A DNA stretch of 16,416 nucleotides from DATBIO01 sp036556965 (GCA_036556965.1 DATBIO010000097.1:1-16416); one strand, 5' to 3'; numbered from the stretch's first letter, positions 6,457 through 13,810 are shown. Notes: a model not told the origin generated them from the letters alone. A program made the numbers and translations.

Positions 6457-7254
6457 ATGGGCCGCCTGTTCGTCCCTCTCGCTGCCGGCCTCGCGCTGGC
6501 CGCCTCGCCGCTGGCGGCCGACCTGGCCGAGGTCCAGGCGCGGGGCGTGCTGCGCGTGCTCGTGAACCTGGACACGCGGCGGCCGGAGTTCTTCTCCCTC
6601 AAGGCGGGCGGGCCGCCGGGCTTCGACCACGAGGTCCTGCAGGCCTTCGTCCAGCTCCACCGGCTGAAGCTGGAGGTCGTGCCCGTGAAGGGCTGGGACG
6701 CCCTCATCCCCGCCCTGCAGGCCGGCCGGGGCGACCTCATCGCCGGCCGCTTCACCGACACCGAGGCGCGGCGCAAGGCGATCGACTTCACCTCCGAGGT
6801 CTTTCCCTACCGCCTGGTCGTCCTCACCCGCAAGCCCCACCGCGTGGTGGGCACGCTGGAGGAGCTGCGCGAGGAAAAGATCGGCACCTCGAAGGGCTCG
6901 GTCATGAACGAGGTGCTGGAGAAGCTGGGCGTGCCCGCGGCCAGCCGCGACGAGACCATCCCCACGGGCGGCTACGTGGAGGCCCTGAAGGCGGGCCGCG
7001 TCACCGCCGCGGTGTGGGGAGTGGAGAGCGCCATCGCCTCGCAGCGGGAGGACCCCGCCCTCCAGCTCGGCGTGTTCGTGGGCGAGCCGGGCAGCCTGGC
7101 CTACGGCGTGCGCAAGGGCGACGCGGCCCTGCTGGGCGCGCTCAACGAGTTCATCGGCAACCTGCGCCGGAGCCCCACCTGGAGCCGGCTGGTGGTGAAG
7201 TACTTCGGCGAGGCGGCGCCGGAGATCCTGAGAAAGGCCCGCGGCGAGGGCTGA
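6457..7254 (+). CDS. Periplasmic solute-binding protein, family 3
   Basis: The 265-residue product starts MGRLFVPLAAGLALAASPLAA, a signal peptide with cleavage expected after an Ala around residue 21. The mature part is a family-3 (amino-acid/organic-acid type) binding fold: VQARGVLRVLVNLD, PPGFDHEVLQAF, WDALIPALQAGRGDLIAGRFTDTEARRKAIDFT, IGTSKGS and YVEALKAGRVTAAVW. The ATG at 6457 was preferred over GTG 6451 because GGAGG (6447-6451) ends five bases before it. No permease or ATPase gene is adjacent; the next gene, 23 bases on, is a response regulator. Such orphan binding proteins can serve transporters encoded elsewhere, act as sensors, or be related to periplasmic cyclohexadienyl dehydratases; I cannot distinguish these. 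Confidence 0.88.
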   Translation: MGRLFVPLAAGLALAASPLAADLAEVQARGVLRVLVNLDTRRPEFFSLKAGGPPGFDHEVLQAFVQLHRLKLEVVPVKGWDALIPALQAGRGDLIAGRFTDTEARRKAIDFTSEVFPYRLVVLTRKPHRVVGTLEELREEKIGTSKGSVMNEVLEKLGVPAASRDETIPTGGYVEALKAGRVTAAVWGVESAIASQREDPALQLGVFVGEPGSLAYGVRKGDAALLGALNEFIGNLRRSPTWSRLVVKYFGEAAPEILRKARGEG

Positions 7255-7277
7255 GGCCCCCTGGAGGCCCGGAGGGC

Positions 7278-8669
7278 ATGGCGGACAACCAGCGCACCAT
7301 CATGGTCGTCGAGGACGACCCCCAGATCCTCCGCGTGGTCGAGCTCTTCCTGAAGCCGGCCGGCTACCGCGTGGTCTGCGTGGGGGACCCCCTGGAGGCG
7401 GCGGAGCGCGTGCGCTCCGAGAGGCCGGACCTCGTGCTCAGCGACATCGCCATGCCGGAGCTGGACGGCTACGGCGTCCTGCGCGCCCTCCAGTCCGACC
7501 CCGAGACCGCGGGCTATCCCGTCATGTTCCTGACCGGCAACCAGGACTTCGGGGAGCGCGTGCGCGCCTTCCGCTTCGGGGTGGTCGACTACCTCACCAA
7601 GCCGTTCTCGCGCGACGTGCTCCTGCGCAAGATCGAGCGCGTGCTGGAGGGCCTGGCCGCCCGGCCCGGGCGCGTGGAGACCACCGGGGGCACCTCGACC
7701 TTCCTGGAGGAGCTGCAGCGCGAGGCGCGCAGCGGGGTCCTCACCGCCACCGGCGAGCACGGAGAGGTGGAGATGGTGGTGCGCGCGGGAGAGGTGGTGG
7801 GGGGGGACGCCGCGCGCCTCTCGCGCAGCCCGCGGGCCAGCGCCCGTTTCGAGGAGATCGACCCGCGCTACGAGGACGTGGCGGCGAGCGAGCCCGTGGG
7901 GCTTCCGGAGTCGCGGCTGCCCCTGCCCGCCTTCGACGAGATCCCGGAGCCGCTGCGGGTGGCCCTGGTGGCCGACGACAACCCGGTCTTCAGGCGCTTC
8001 CTCAACGAGGTGCTGGGGGCCCGCGGGTTCGTGGTGGTGGAGGCGGCGGACGGGGAGGAGGCCCTGCGCCTGGCCCTCATGCACCGGCCGGGGGTGGTCC
8101 TGGTGGACGCGCGCATGCCGGGCATGGACGGCTTCGAGCTGTGCCGTCGCCTGCGCGCGCACACCCTGACCGCGCACACGCCCGTGCTCTTCCTCTCCGG
8201 CTGGGACGACTACCTCGCCCGGCGCGCGGGGCTGGAGGCGGGGGCGGACGACTTCCTCTCCAAGGAGACGAGCGTGCGCGAGCTCCTCTCGCGCGTCCGC
8301 CTCCTCATGCAGCGGTACCTCCAGCCCGGTCCGGCGCCGGGGGCGGCCATGCACGGCCAGATGGAGCTGATCGGCGCCCCCAGCCTGCTGCAGGTCTGCC
8401 ACCTCTCGCGCCTCACGGGGACGCTGAGCGTGGAGAAGGGGAGCGATACGGCCGAGGTGGGGTTCCGCACGGGGGAGATCGTGAACGCCCGCTGCGCGGA
8501 CCGCGCGGGGGTGGAGGCGGTGTGGGCGCTCCTGGCCTGGGAGCGCGGAGGCTTTCGCTTCACGCCGGGCGAGCCCGCGGGGCAGGCTCCGATCGGCGGC
8601 GGCACCTTCGAGCAGCTCCTGCTCGAAGGATCGCGCCGGCTCGACGAGAGCCGGCGCTCGCAGCCCTAG
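7278..8669 (+). CDS. Double-receiver regulator with DUF4388 domains
   Basis: The 463-residue product has two receiver domains, each followed by a DUF4388-type (PatA N-terminal-like) segment. Receiver 1 (8-125) has E12-D13-D14, phospho-acceptor D56 (LSDIAMPELDG), T86 and K108 (YLTKPF). Residues 140-181 are a short, probably eroded DUF4388 (GVLTATGEHGEVEMVVRAGEVV). Receiver 2 (about 227-345) has D277 (LVDARMPGMDG), an S in LFLSGWDD and K329 (FLSKE). Residues 355-455 are a full DUF4388 (GQMELIGAPSLLQVCHLSRL, TGTLSVEKGS, AEVGFRTGEIVNA, GGFRFTPGE). There is no DNA-binding or enzymatic domain, so output is likely through protein contact. GGAGG at 7263-7267 or 7271-7275 precedes the ATG. It is probably co-transcribed with the binding-protein gene. 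Its stop shares bases with that of the facing HTH gene. Confidence 0.9.
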   Translation: MADNQRTIMVVEDDPQILRVVELFLKPAGYRVVCVGDPLEAAERVRSERPDLVLSDIAMPELDGYGVLRALQSDPETAGYPVMFLTGNQDFGERVRAFRFGVVDYLTKPFSRDVLLRKIERVLEGLAARPGRVETTGGTSTFLEELQREARSGVLTATGEHGEVEMVVRAGEVVGGDAARLSRSPRASARFEEIDPRYEDVAASEPVGLPESRLPLPAFDEIPEPLRVALVADDNPVFRRFLNEVLGARGFVVVEAADGEEALRLALMHRPGVVLVDARMPGMDGFELCRRLRAHTLTAHTPVLFLSGWDDYLARRAGLEAGADDFLSKETSVRELLSRVRLLMQRYLQPGPAPGAAMHGQMELIGAPSLLQVCHLSRLTGTLSVEKGSDTAEVGFRTGEIVNARCADRAGVEAVWALLAWERGGFRFTPGEPAGQAPIGGGTFEQLLLEGSRRLDESRRSQP

Positions 8670-8884
8670 GCCGAGACGACCTGCGGTTCCTGCGCGGCGG
8701 CGCGGCGGATCAGCCCCAGCCGCTTCATCTTCTCGTGCAACGTGGTCGGGAGGACCCCGAGGGCGGCCGCGGCGCGCCGCTGGTTGCCCGCGGTGGCGCT
8801 CAGGGCCTGCTCGATCAGCTGCCTCTCGTAGGCCTCCATCAGCGCCTTCAGGTTCGACTCGTTGCTCCGGATCGTGTCGTGCAT
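8666..8884 (-). CDS. Fis-type HTH mini-regulator
   Basis: The 72-residue product consists almost only of the helix-turn-helix found at the C-terminus of NtrC-family activators and in Fis: an amphipathic helix (MEAYERQLIEQALSATAGNQ) and the HTH RRAAAALGVLPTTLHEKMKRLGL (about 36-57). ATG 8884 was chosen because GGGGAG stands seven bases upstream and the longer frame up to 8989 adds unrelated residues. There is no AAA+ or receiver domain, so it cannot activate sigma-54 polymerase alone; it may act as a small DNA-binding or bending protein. It is divergent from cstA, so autoregulation and control of cstA are plausible but unproven. Confidence 0.85.
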   Translation of the reverse strand: MHDTIRSNESNLKALMEAYERQLIEQALSATAGNQRRAAAALGVLPTTLHEKMKRLGLIRRAAAQEPQVVSA

Positions 8885-8966
8885 CGCTGGACTCCCCCTG
8901 TGGTTCTCGGCGCCATCCCGGCGTTCAGGATCCTGGACGACGCCCGTCGGGCCCCCCTTGGGTGTA

Positions 8967-8979
8967 CTTGCCTGGTAAG
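8967..8979. promoter_or_regulatory. Imperfect palindrome between the HTH gene and cstA
   Basis: CTTGCC-T-GGTAAG is a 6+1+6 inverted repeat with one mismatch, in the divergent promoter region. Its half-sites resemble those of the palindrome at 5015-5031 but in the opposite order, so a shared regulator is only a weak possibility. Confidence 0.25.
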
Positions 8980-9009
8980 ACGGCGCCACCCCCCGGAGGG
9001 TTCACTTCG

Positions 9010-9038
9010 TTGACGATCCTTTAAGTGTTTTTTCAACT
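9010..9038 (+). promoter_or_regulatory. Weak sigma-70-type promoter candidate for cstA
   Basis: TTGACG (9010-9015) is followed after 17 bases by TCAACT (9033-9038), a poor -10. The stretch 9010-9035 is the most AT-rich part of the window, which fits a promoter in a genome of this composition. No sigma-54 GG-N10-GC signature was found here. Confidence 0.28.
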
Positions 9039-9089
9039 CGGTCACCTGTCCGGTTTGTCGCTTACGGTGCCGTGGGTTAACGTCCCCGC

Positions 9090-10769
9090 GTGACCCTGCC
9101 CGCGCTCGCGTTTGCCGTGATGGCGACGCTGTGGCTGGGGTACCGCTTCTACGGGCGGTACGTGGCCGCGCAGTACGCGCCCGACGACGCGGCGGCCACG
9201 CCCGCGGTGGCGCGGAACGACGGCGTGGACTTCGTGCCCACCCCGCGCTTCTACCTGCTGGGGCAGCACTTCAGCGCCATCGCGGCCGCGGGGCCGATCG
9301 CCGGCCCGATCCTGGCCGCGCAGCAGTTCGGCTGGCTCCCCTGCGTGCTGTGGATCGCGCTGGGAGTGGTCTTCATCGGCGCCGTGCACGACTACTCGAC
9401 CCTCATGGCCTCCGTGCGCCACCAGGGCCGCTCCGTGGCCGAGATCATCCGCCTGCACCTCGGTCCCAAGGCCTGGCTCGCCATGATGGCCTTCATCTGG
9501 CTCGCCCTCGTGTACGTGATCCTGGCCTTCGCCGACATCACCGCCTCCACCTTCGTGGGGCGCACGGAGGAGCTGGCCGGCCTCAGCGTCTCCTTCAACC
9601 TGGGAGGGGCCGTGGCCCTGGCCTCCTCCCTCTACCTCCTCCTCTCGGTGGTGATGGGGCTGGTCGAGCGCTACCTGCGGCCGCCGCTCTGGCTCACCAC
9701 CGCCGTCTTCGTGCCCGCCACCCTGGCCGTGGTCTGGCTGGGCACGCGCCACTCGACGCTGCTGGTGGCGGACGGGCTCACCTGGGGCGCCCTCATCCTC
9801 GCCTACTGCGTGGTGGCCTCGATGGTGCCGGTGTGGGCCCTGCTGCAGCCGCGCGGGTACCTGGGCGGCTTCGTCCTCTACATGGCCCTGGCCGTGGGCG
9901 TGGTCGGCATCTTCGCGGGCGGCTTCACGGTGGAGCAGCCCGCCTTCAAGACCTGGCACGCGCCGGGGCCCGCGGGCGCCCTCTTCCCCTTCCTGTTCGT
10001 GACCATCGCCTGCGGAGCCTGCTCCGGCTTCCACGGGCTCGTCTGCTCCGGCACCACCTCCAAGCAGGTCGCCCGCGAGAGCCACTGCCGCCCCATCGGC
10101 TACGGCGGCATGCTGCTGGAGGCCTTCGTGGCCCTCATCGCCCTCTCCACGGTCATGATCGCCACGGGCCCCGAGCTGGGCGGCAAGGCGCCGGGCACGG
10201 TCTACGGCAGCGGGCTGGGCCGGTACCTGGCCGCCGTCATCGGCCAGGAGCACCTTCTCTTCGCCACCACCTTCGGGGCCATGGCCTTCTCGACCTTCGT
10301 CTTCGACACCCTCGACGTCTCCACCCGCCTGGGGCGCTACGTCGTCCAGGAGCTGACGGGCTGGACGGGGCGCCCGGGCGCCCTGGCCGGCACCCTGCTC
10401 ACCGCGGGCGTGCCCCTGGTCTTCCTCGTCCTCGCGGGCGCGGGCGCGTACCGCTCCTTCTGGGTGCTGTTCGGCACCTCGAACCAGCTGCTGGCCGCGC
10501 TCTCCCTGCTGGGCATCACCGTATGGCTGCGCCGCGCGCGCGGCAGGATGGCTCTCTTCACCGTGGTTCCCATGCTCTTCGTCATGACCATGACCCTCTG
10601 GTCGCTGCTGGCCCAGGTGGCGGCGGCCGGGCGCGCGCTCGCCGCCACCGGCGCGCGGCTCGACACGCAGGCGGTGAACGGGATGGTCAGCGTCGTCCTC
10701 CTCGCTCTCGCCGTCGTCCTGATCGTGGAGGCGCTGCGCGCCCCCCCGCGCGCGCTGCGGGCCGCCTGA
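9090..10769 (+). CDS. cstA: Carbon starvation protein CstA family transporter
   Basis: The 559-residue inner-membrane protein has many hydrophobic helices throughout and the family's signature segments: YRFYGRYVAAQY near the start, DFVPTPRFYLLGQHFSAIAAAGPIAGPILAAQQFGW, GAVHDYSTLMASVRHQGRSVAE, CSGFHGLVCSGTTSKQ and FGTSNQLLAALSLLG. CstA relatives take up peptides or pyruvate when carbon is short; which of these applies is not visible. GTG 9090 is used as the start because the first helix begins at once; ATG 9120 is the alternative and would trim that helix. It is somewhat shorter than the E. coli protein of roughly 700 residues, as many non-enteric members are. The stop TGA touches the ATG of the next gene, so the two are translationally coupled. 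Confidence 0.94.
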   Translation: MTLPALAFAVMATLWLGYRFYGRYVAAQYAPDDAAATPAVARNDGVDFVPTPRFYLLGQHFSAIAAAGPIAGPILAAQQFGWLPCVLWIALGVVFIGAVHDYSTLMASVRHQGRSVAEIIRLHLGPKAWLAMMAFIWLALVYVILAFADITASTFVGRTEELAGLSVSFNLGGAVALASSLYLLLSVVMGLVERYLRPPLWLTTAVFVPATLAVVWLGTRHSTLLVADGLTWGALILAYCVVASMVPVWALLQPRGYLGGFVLYMALAVGVVGIFAGGFTVEQPAFKTWHAPGPAGALFPFLFVTIACGACSGFHGLVCSGTTSKQVARESHCRPIGYGGMLLEAFVALIALSTVMIATGPELGGKAPGTVYGSGLGRYLAAVIGQEHLLFATTFGAMAFSTFVFDTLDVSTRLGRYVVQELTGWTGRPGALAGTLLTAGVPLVFLVLAGAGAYRSFWVLFGTSNQLLAALSLLGITVWLRRARGRMALFTVVPMLFVMTMTLWSLLAQVAAAGRALAATGARLDTQAVNGMVSVVLLALAVVLIVEALRAPPRALRAA

Positions 10770-11333
10770 ATGGCGGCCAAGGTCAAGGTCAAGGGCGGCG
10801 TGCTCCAGTCCCGCCTGTCCTTCTTGGAGAAGCACGGCGGCAAGGCGGGCCTCGAGCGCGTCCTGGCCCGGCTCACCCCGGGCGACCGCGCCGTGCTGGC
10901 GGGGCTGCTCCCCAGCGCCTGGTACCCCTTCGTGGTCGGGCAGCGGCTGGACGCGGCGATCTTCGCCGAGCTGGGCGGCGGCCGGCCCGACTTCTTCCTG
11001 CGCCTGGGCGCGGCCTCCGCCGACAAGAACCTGGGCGGCGTCCACCGCGCGTTCCTCCGTCCGGGCGACGCCCACGGCTTCCTGGCCCAGACTCCGGAGA
11101 TCTACTCCTTCTACTACGACCAGGGGCGCCGGACCTACGAGCCGGTGGGAGAGCACGAGGCGGTCCTCGTCACCCACGACGCGGAGACGTTCTCCGAGGC
11201 CGACTGCCTCACCGTGGTGGGCTGGCACCGGCGCGCGCTGGAGATGTGCGGCGTGGGCGGGGTCGAGGTGGTGGAGGAGGAGTGCCGGGCGCGCGGCGGC
11301 GCGGTGTGCCGCTACCGGGTGCGCTGGGCCTGA
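10770..11333 (+). CDS. Small DUF2378/TIGR02265-like protein with a V4R-like end
   Basis: The 187-residue soluble protein starts in direct contact with the cstA stop (TGA-ATG), so its amount should follow that of CstA. The layout, a helical N-terminus (SFLEKHGGKAGLERVLARLTPGDRAVL), an aromatic segment WYPFVVG, and a C-terminus of the form EEECRARGGAVCRYRVRW, resembles the DUF2378 family known from myxobacteria. The end also resembles V4R/heme-NO-binding-associated domains, which often place Cys and CRF-type motifs there. Those domains bind small molecules or hydrocarbons, so a cytoplasmic sensor of the transported substrate is conceivable; this is inference. Family assignment is from memory of motif shape only. 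Confidence 0.75.
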   Translation: MAAKVKVKGGVLQSRLSFLEKHGGKAGLERVLARLTPGDRAVLAGLLPSAWYPFVVGQRLDAAIFAELGGGRPDFFLRLGAASADKNLGGVHRAFLRPGDAHGFLAQTPEIYSFYYDQGRRTYEPVGEHEAVLVTHDAETFSEADCLTVVGWHRRALEMCGVGGVEVVEEECRARGGAVCRYRVRWA

Positions 11334-11343
11334 GCGGCCGGCG

Positions 11344-11775
11344 TCAGGGGAGGGGGAGCCAGCGGGCGCAGTGCTCGGCCAGCTCCCCCGGGAGCAACGG
11401 CTTGCGCAGGTAGGCGGCGCAGCCGACCTCGCGCGCCCACTCCTCGGGCAAGTGCTCGCCGTAGGCGGTCAGGGCGAGCACGGGGATGTCCCTGGTCCGC
11501 TCCATCTGCTTCAGGACGCGCGTGGCCTCGAAGCCGTCCAGCCCCGGCATGGAGAGGTCCATCACGATGAGGTCGGGCCGGAATTCGACGGCCAGGGCGA
11601 TGGCCTCCGTCCCGTTGGCCGCCGTCCGCACCTCGTAGCCCTCGTGCTCGAGGTAGGCGCCGTACATCCGGCGCTGGTCCGCGAGGTCGTCCACCACGAG
11701 GATGCGCCGCGCGCCGGGCACCGGACGGGCCGGGCGCGGGCGCGCGTGGGGTCGCGGAGCGAGCGATCGAGCCAT
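11344..11775 (-). CDS. Single-domain response regulator (receiver)
   Basis: A 143-residue stand-alone receiver: acidic pair D29-D30 (LVVDDLADQRR), phospho-acceptor D73 (LIVMDLSMPGLDGFEA), switch T in LALTAYGE and the conserved K in YLRKPLLPGEL. About 23 basic and Pro-rich residues precede the fold; the ATG at 11775 has no clear ribosome-binding site, and a GTG (V19) is an alternative. It lacks any output domain. It is convergent with the cstA operon (10 bases apart) and lies downstream of the M23 peptidase gene on the same strand. No kinase is adjacent; the CheB-CheR kinase 7 kb away is the only kinase in the window. Confidence 0.9.
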   Translation of the reverse strand: MARSLAPRPHARPRPARPVPGARRILVVDDLADQRRMYGAYLEHEGYEVRTAANGTEAIALAVEFRPDLIVMDLSMPGLDGFEATRVLKQMERTRDIPVLALTAYGEHLPEEWAREVGCAAYLRKPLLPGELAEHCARWLPLP

Positions 11776-11864
11776 GTCGTGGGTGGGCCTGTTCCGATTC
11801 GGCTCACGACCAGCACTCCACCCGGCGGCGGGGCGGACGCTCTCCTGACTTCACTGTAGACCTC

Positions 11865-11897
11865 GCGCCCCGTGGCGCGGGGGCCGGGCGCATTTTT
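11865..11897 (+). terminator. Hairpin with T tract, plus-strand orientation
   Basis: GCGCCC (11865-11870) pairs with GGGCGC (11886-11891), with an alternative inner CCCCG/CGGGG stem, followed by A-TTTTT-CTT. It has the form of a rho-independent terminator for plus-strand transcription, yet both neighbouring genes are on the minus strand. It could stop antisense read-through from the cstA operon. Confidence 0.42.
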
Positions 11898-11923
11898 CTT
11901 GAGCCCCCCGTGCGCAGGCCTGC

Positions 11924-12694
11924 TCACCGGGCCAGGGCCCACAGCGGGTAGGGGTTCACCGCCACGCCCTGCCACCAGTTCTTGTCGGGCCCCAGCTTGA
12001 AGATCGTGAAGTGCAGGTGCGGCGTGTCCTTGGGCGCGTTGCCGGTGGTGCCCACGAAGCCCACCACCTGGCCCTTGCGCACGGTCTGCCCCTCGGCCAG
12101 GCCCGGGGCGTAGCCGTCGAGGTGCGCGTAGTAGTAGCAGTAGCGCTGCGCGGGGTCGAACTGGTAGACGGTCAGCCCGCCGTGCACGCTGTTGAAGAGC
12201 TTCTTCACCGTGCCGTCGTCCACCGCGCGCACGGGCGTGCCCCGCGGGGCCGCGACGTCGATGGCCTCGTGCACGCGGGAGCCCCGCGCCTCCGCGAAGT
12301 TGTCCCGGAGCTGGCGCAGGTCGAAGCCCTCCAGCGGGAAGAGCAGGGCGCGCGCGCGCAGGTGGTCGAAATCGCCCAGGTCGGGGGCGTGCCGCGTGAA
12401 GAGGGACGGCGGCTCCTCGAACGGGTTCTCGGCGGGCACGTTGTCCGTGCTGTCCCCCAGGATGCGCGGGGAAGCGGGGGGCAGGGCGAGGGGCGAGGCG
12501 GTCGGACCCGGGGGGGCGCCCTCCGTGGCGCCAGGGGGGAGAGAGGTCCCGGGCCCTCGCGGGACGGGCGGTCCCGCCAGGCGCAGGGGCCGCCCCGCCT
12601 CCGCGGGGCGGAGGGCGCCGCCCCACCACAGCAAGACGTAGAGGACGGCGACTCCCGTGGCGAAGCCGAGGGTGAAGGTTCGGAGCGCACGCAT
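11924..12694 (-). CDS. Membrane-anchored M23 family metallopeptidase
   Basis: The 256-residue product has an N-terminal signal anchor (MRALRTFTLGFATGVAVLYV), a Pro/Gly-rich linker to about residue 85, and a LytM/M23 domain at the C-terminus. Zinc ligands are H142 and D146 (HEAID) and H228 in H226-L-H228-F; H226 is the usual catalytic residue. It probably cleaves peptidoglycan cross-links in the periplasm or activates amidases there. The Met at 12694 is taken as start; the frame extends to 12739 but the extra 15 residues interrupt a normal signal anchor. The segment after the anchor is weakly conserved in such proteins. It is divergent from the zinc-finger gene. Confidence 0.9.
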   Translation of the reverse strand: MRALRTFTLGFATGVAVLYVLLWWGGALRPAEAGRPLRLAGPPVPRGPGTSLPPGATEGAPPGPTASPLALPPASPRILGDSTDNVPAENPFEEPPSLFTRHAPDLGDFDHLRARALLFPLEGFDLRQLRDNFAEARGSRVHEAIDVAAPRGTPVRAVDDGTVKKLFNSVHGGLTVYQFDPAQRYCYYYAHLDGYAPGLAEGQTVRKGQVVGFVGTTGNAPKDTPHLHFTIFKLGPDKNWWQGVAVNPYPLWALAR

Positions 12695-12792
12695 CCAGGC
12701 CCGCCTGTTGCAAGTTCGGTACCCGTGCGGGGCGCCCAATCCCTAATAAGATGAAGTCGCGATGACGCCGGCCAGGGGCCGCACGGCGGCGG

Positions 12793-13197
12793 GTGAGCAT
12801 GGCCTGCCTGGCCTGTGAGCGCGGGCTGCCCACGCAGGGACGCCGGCGCTGCCCGGCCTGCGGCCACGTCTTCCGGGGCGCGGGCTGGGACGGGGTCGAG
12901 GCCCATTGGAGCGCCCGTCACGCGGACGTCACGGCCTACCTCGAGTTCTGGGACGGGCTCTGCGAGGCGCACCGCGCGCGGGGCGCGCTCACCTGCCCTT
13001 CGTGCCGCAAGGACATCCCGGCCTCGGGGCCCGCGCAGTGTCCGGAGTGCGCCCAGGTCTTCCGCGGCGGCGCGCGCAAGCTGGATGCCCACTGGAAGGC
13101 CCGCCACCTCGACGTCATGAGCTACCAGGACTTCCTGGCCGCCCTCTGCCCCGCCCACCGCCTGGCCGGACAGAGCGTGCTGCCCTTCGGGGGCTGA
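12793..13197 (+). CDS. Tandem-duplicated Cys/His zinc-binding protein
   Basis: The 134-residue product is two copies of one 62-63-residue unit. Copy 1 has C5xxC8, C20xxC23, H38x4H43 and C57xxH60; copy 2 has C68xxC71, C83xxC86, H100x4H105 and C119xxH122. Shared words include CPxC, VFRG, AHWxARHxDV, Y..F and LCxAHR. Eight potential ligands per unit would allow two zinc sites each: CxxC with CxxC, and HxxxxH with CxxH or mixed. A role in nucleic-acid or protein binding is guessed from the zinc-finger look; I know no named family. The start is GTG 12793; ATG 12799 is equally possible since GGGTGAG lies immediately before it. The DinB-like gene follows after 32 bases and may share its transcript. 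Confidence 0.85.
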   Translation: MSMACLACERGLPTQGRRRCPACGHVFRGAGWDGVEAHWSARHADVTAYLEFWDGLCEAHRARGALTCPSCRKDIPASGPAQCPECAQVFRGGARKLDAHWKARHLDVMSYQDFLAALCPAHRLAGQSVLPFGG

Positions 13198-13229
13198 ACG
13201 CCGGCGCCGCCCGCTCCGTACTGATCGAC

Positions 13230-13748
13230 ATGCAGCTCTCCGAGTGCCTGCTCCTCCTCCAGCGCACGCCCGCCGTGCTCAGCACCCTCCTGGACGGCCT
13301 GCCCGACGACTGGGTCCACGCGGACGAGGGGCCGGAGACGTTCAGCGCCCACGACGTGGTGGGGCACCTGATCCACGGCGAGGAGACGGACTGGCTGCCG
13401 CGCATCCGCATCGTCCTGGAGCACGGCGAGAGCCGTCCCTTCGACCCGTTCGACCGGTTCGCCTTCCGCGAGCGGAACCGGGGCGTGCCCCTGCGCGCGC
13501 TGCTGGACCGCTTCGCGCGGCGGCGCGACGCCAACCTCACCGAGGTGCGGGGCCTGGGGCTGGCCGACCGCCTCGCCCTCACGGGCACGCACCCCGGCCT
13601 GGGGCGCGTCACCCTGGGCGAGCTCCTGGCCTCCTGGGTCGTCCACGACCTGGGCCACCTGGCCCAGGCCGCCCGTGTCCTGGCCAAGCACCACCGGGCC
13701 GACGTCGGGCCCTGGGTGGAGTACATGCGGATCCTCGATCCGCGCTGA
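13230..13748 (+). CDS. DinB superfamily (DinB_2-like) protein
   Basis: The 172-residue product is a four-helix-bundle DinB/YfiT-type protein. The three metal-ligand histidines are H46 (VVGHLIHGEETDW) and H139xxxH143 (WVVHDLGHLAQAAR). Members are metal-dependent thiol transferases or uncharacterised stress proteins; the substrate is unknown. It starts MQLSECLLLLQRTPAVLSTLL, at the first ATG that gives the family's usual N-terminus; there is no strong ribosome-binding site. It lies 32 bases downstream of the zinc-finger gene and 62 upstream of the molybdenum hydroxylase gene. Confidence 0.88.
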   Translation: MQLSECLLLLQRTPAVLSTLLDGLPDDWVHADEGPETFSAHDVVGHLIHGEETDWLPRIRIVLEHGESRPFDPFDRFAFRERNRGVPLRALLDRFARRRDANLTEVRGLGLADRLALTGTHPGLGRVTLGELLASWVVHDLGHLAQAARVLAKHHRADVGPWVEYMRILDPR

Positions 13749-13762
13749 GCGGCCGGCGCCGC

Positions 13763-13789
13763 GCCGCCGCGCCTTGAAAGGCCGGCGGC
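13763..13789 (+). other. Strong hairpin before the molybdenum hydroxylase gene
   Basis: GCCGCCG (13763-13769), a bulged C, and GCCT pair with AGGC and CGGCGGC (13779-13789) around a TGAA loop: eleven pairs, all strong. No T tract follows, so it is not a standard terminator. It ends 21 bases before the start codon and could attenuate, stabilise or separate the messages of the two genes. Confidence 0.4.
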
Positions 13790-13810
13790 CGTCGTACATG
13801 CTGTCCGCGC

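Noticed and set aside
8885..9089. Sigma-54 promoter between the Fis-type gene and cstA
   Set aside because: No GG-N10-GC element of the TGGCAC-N5-TTGC type was found on either strand.
9042..11228. 728-codon minus-strand frame opposite cstA
   Set aside because: Its translation is low-complexity Gly/His/Arg/Glu-rich, and the plus strand holds a clear membrane transporter. It is a GC-driven shadow.
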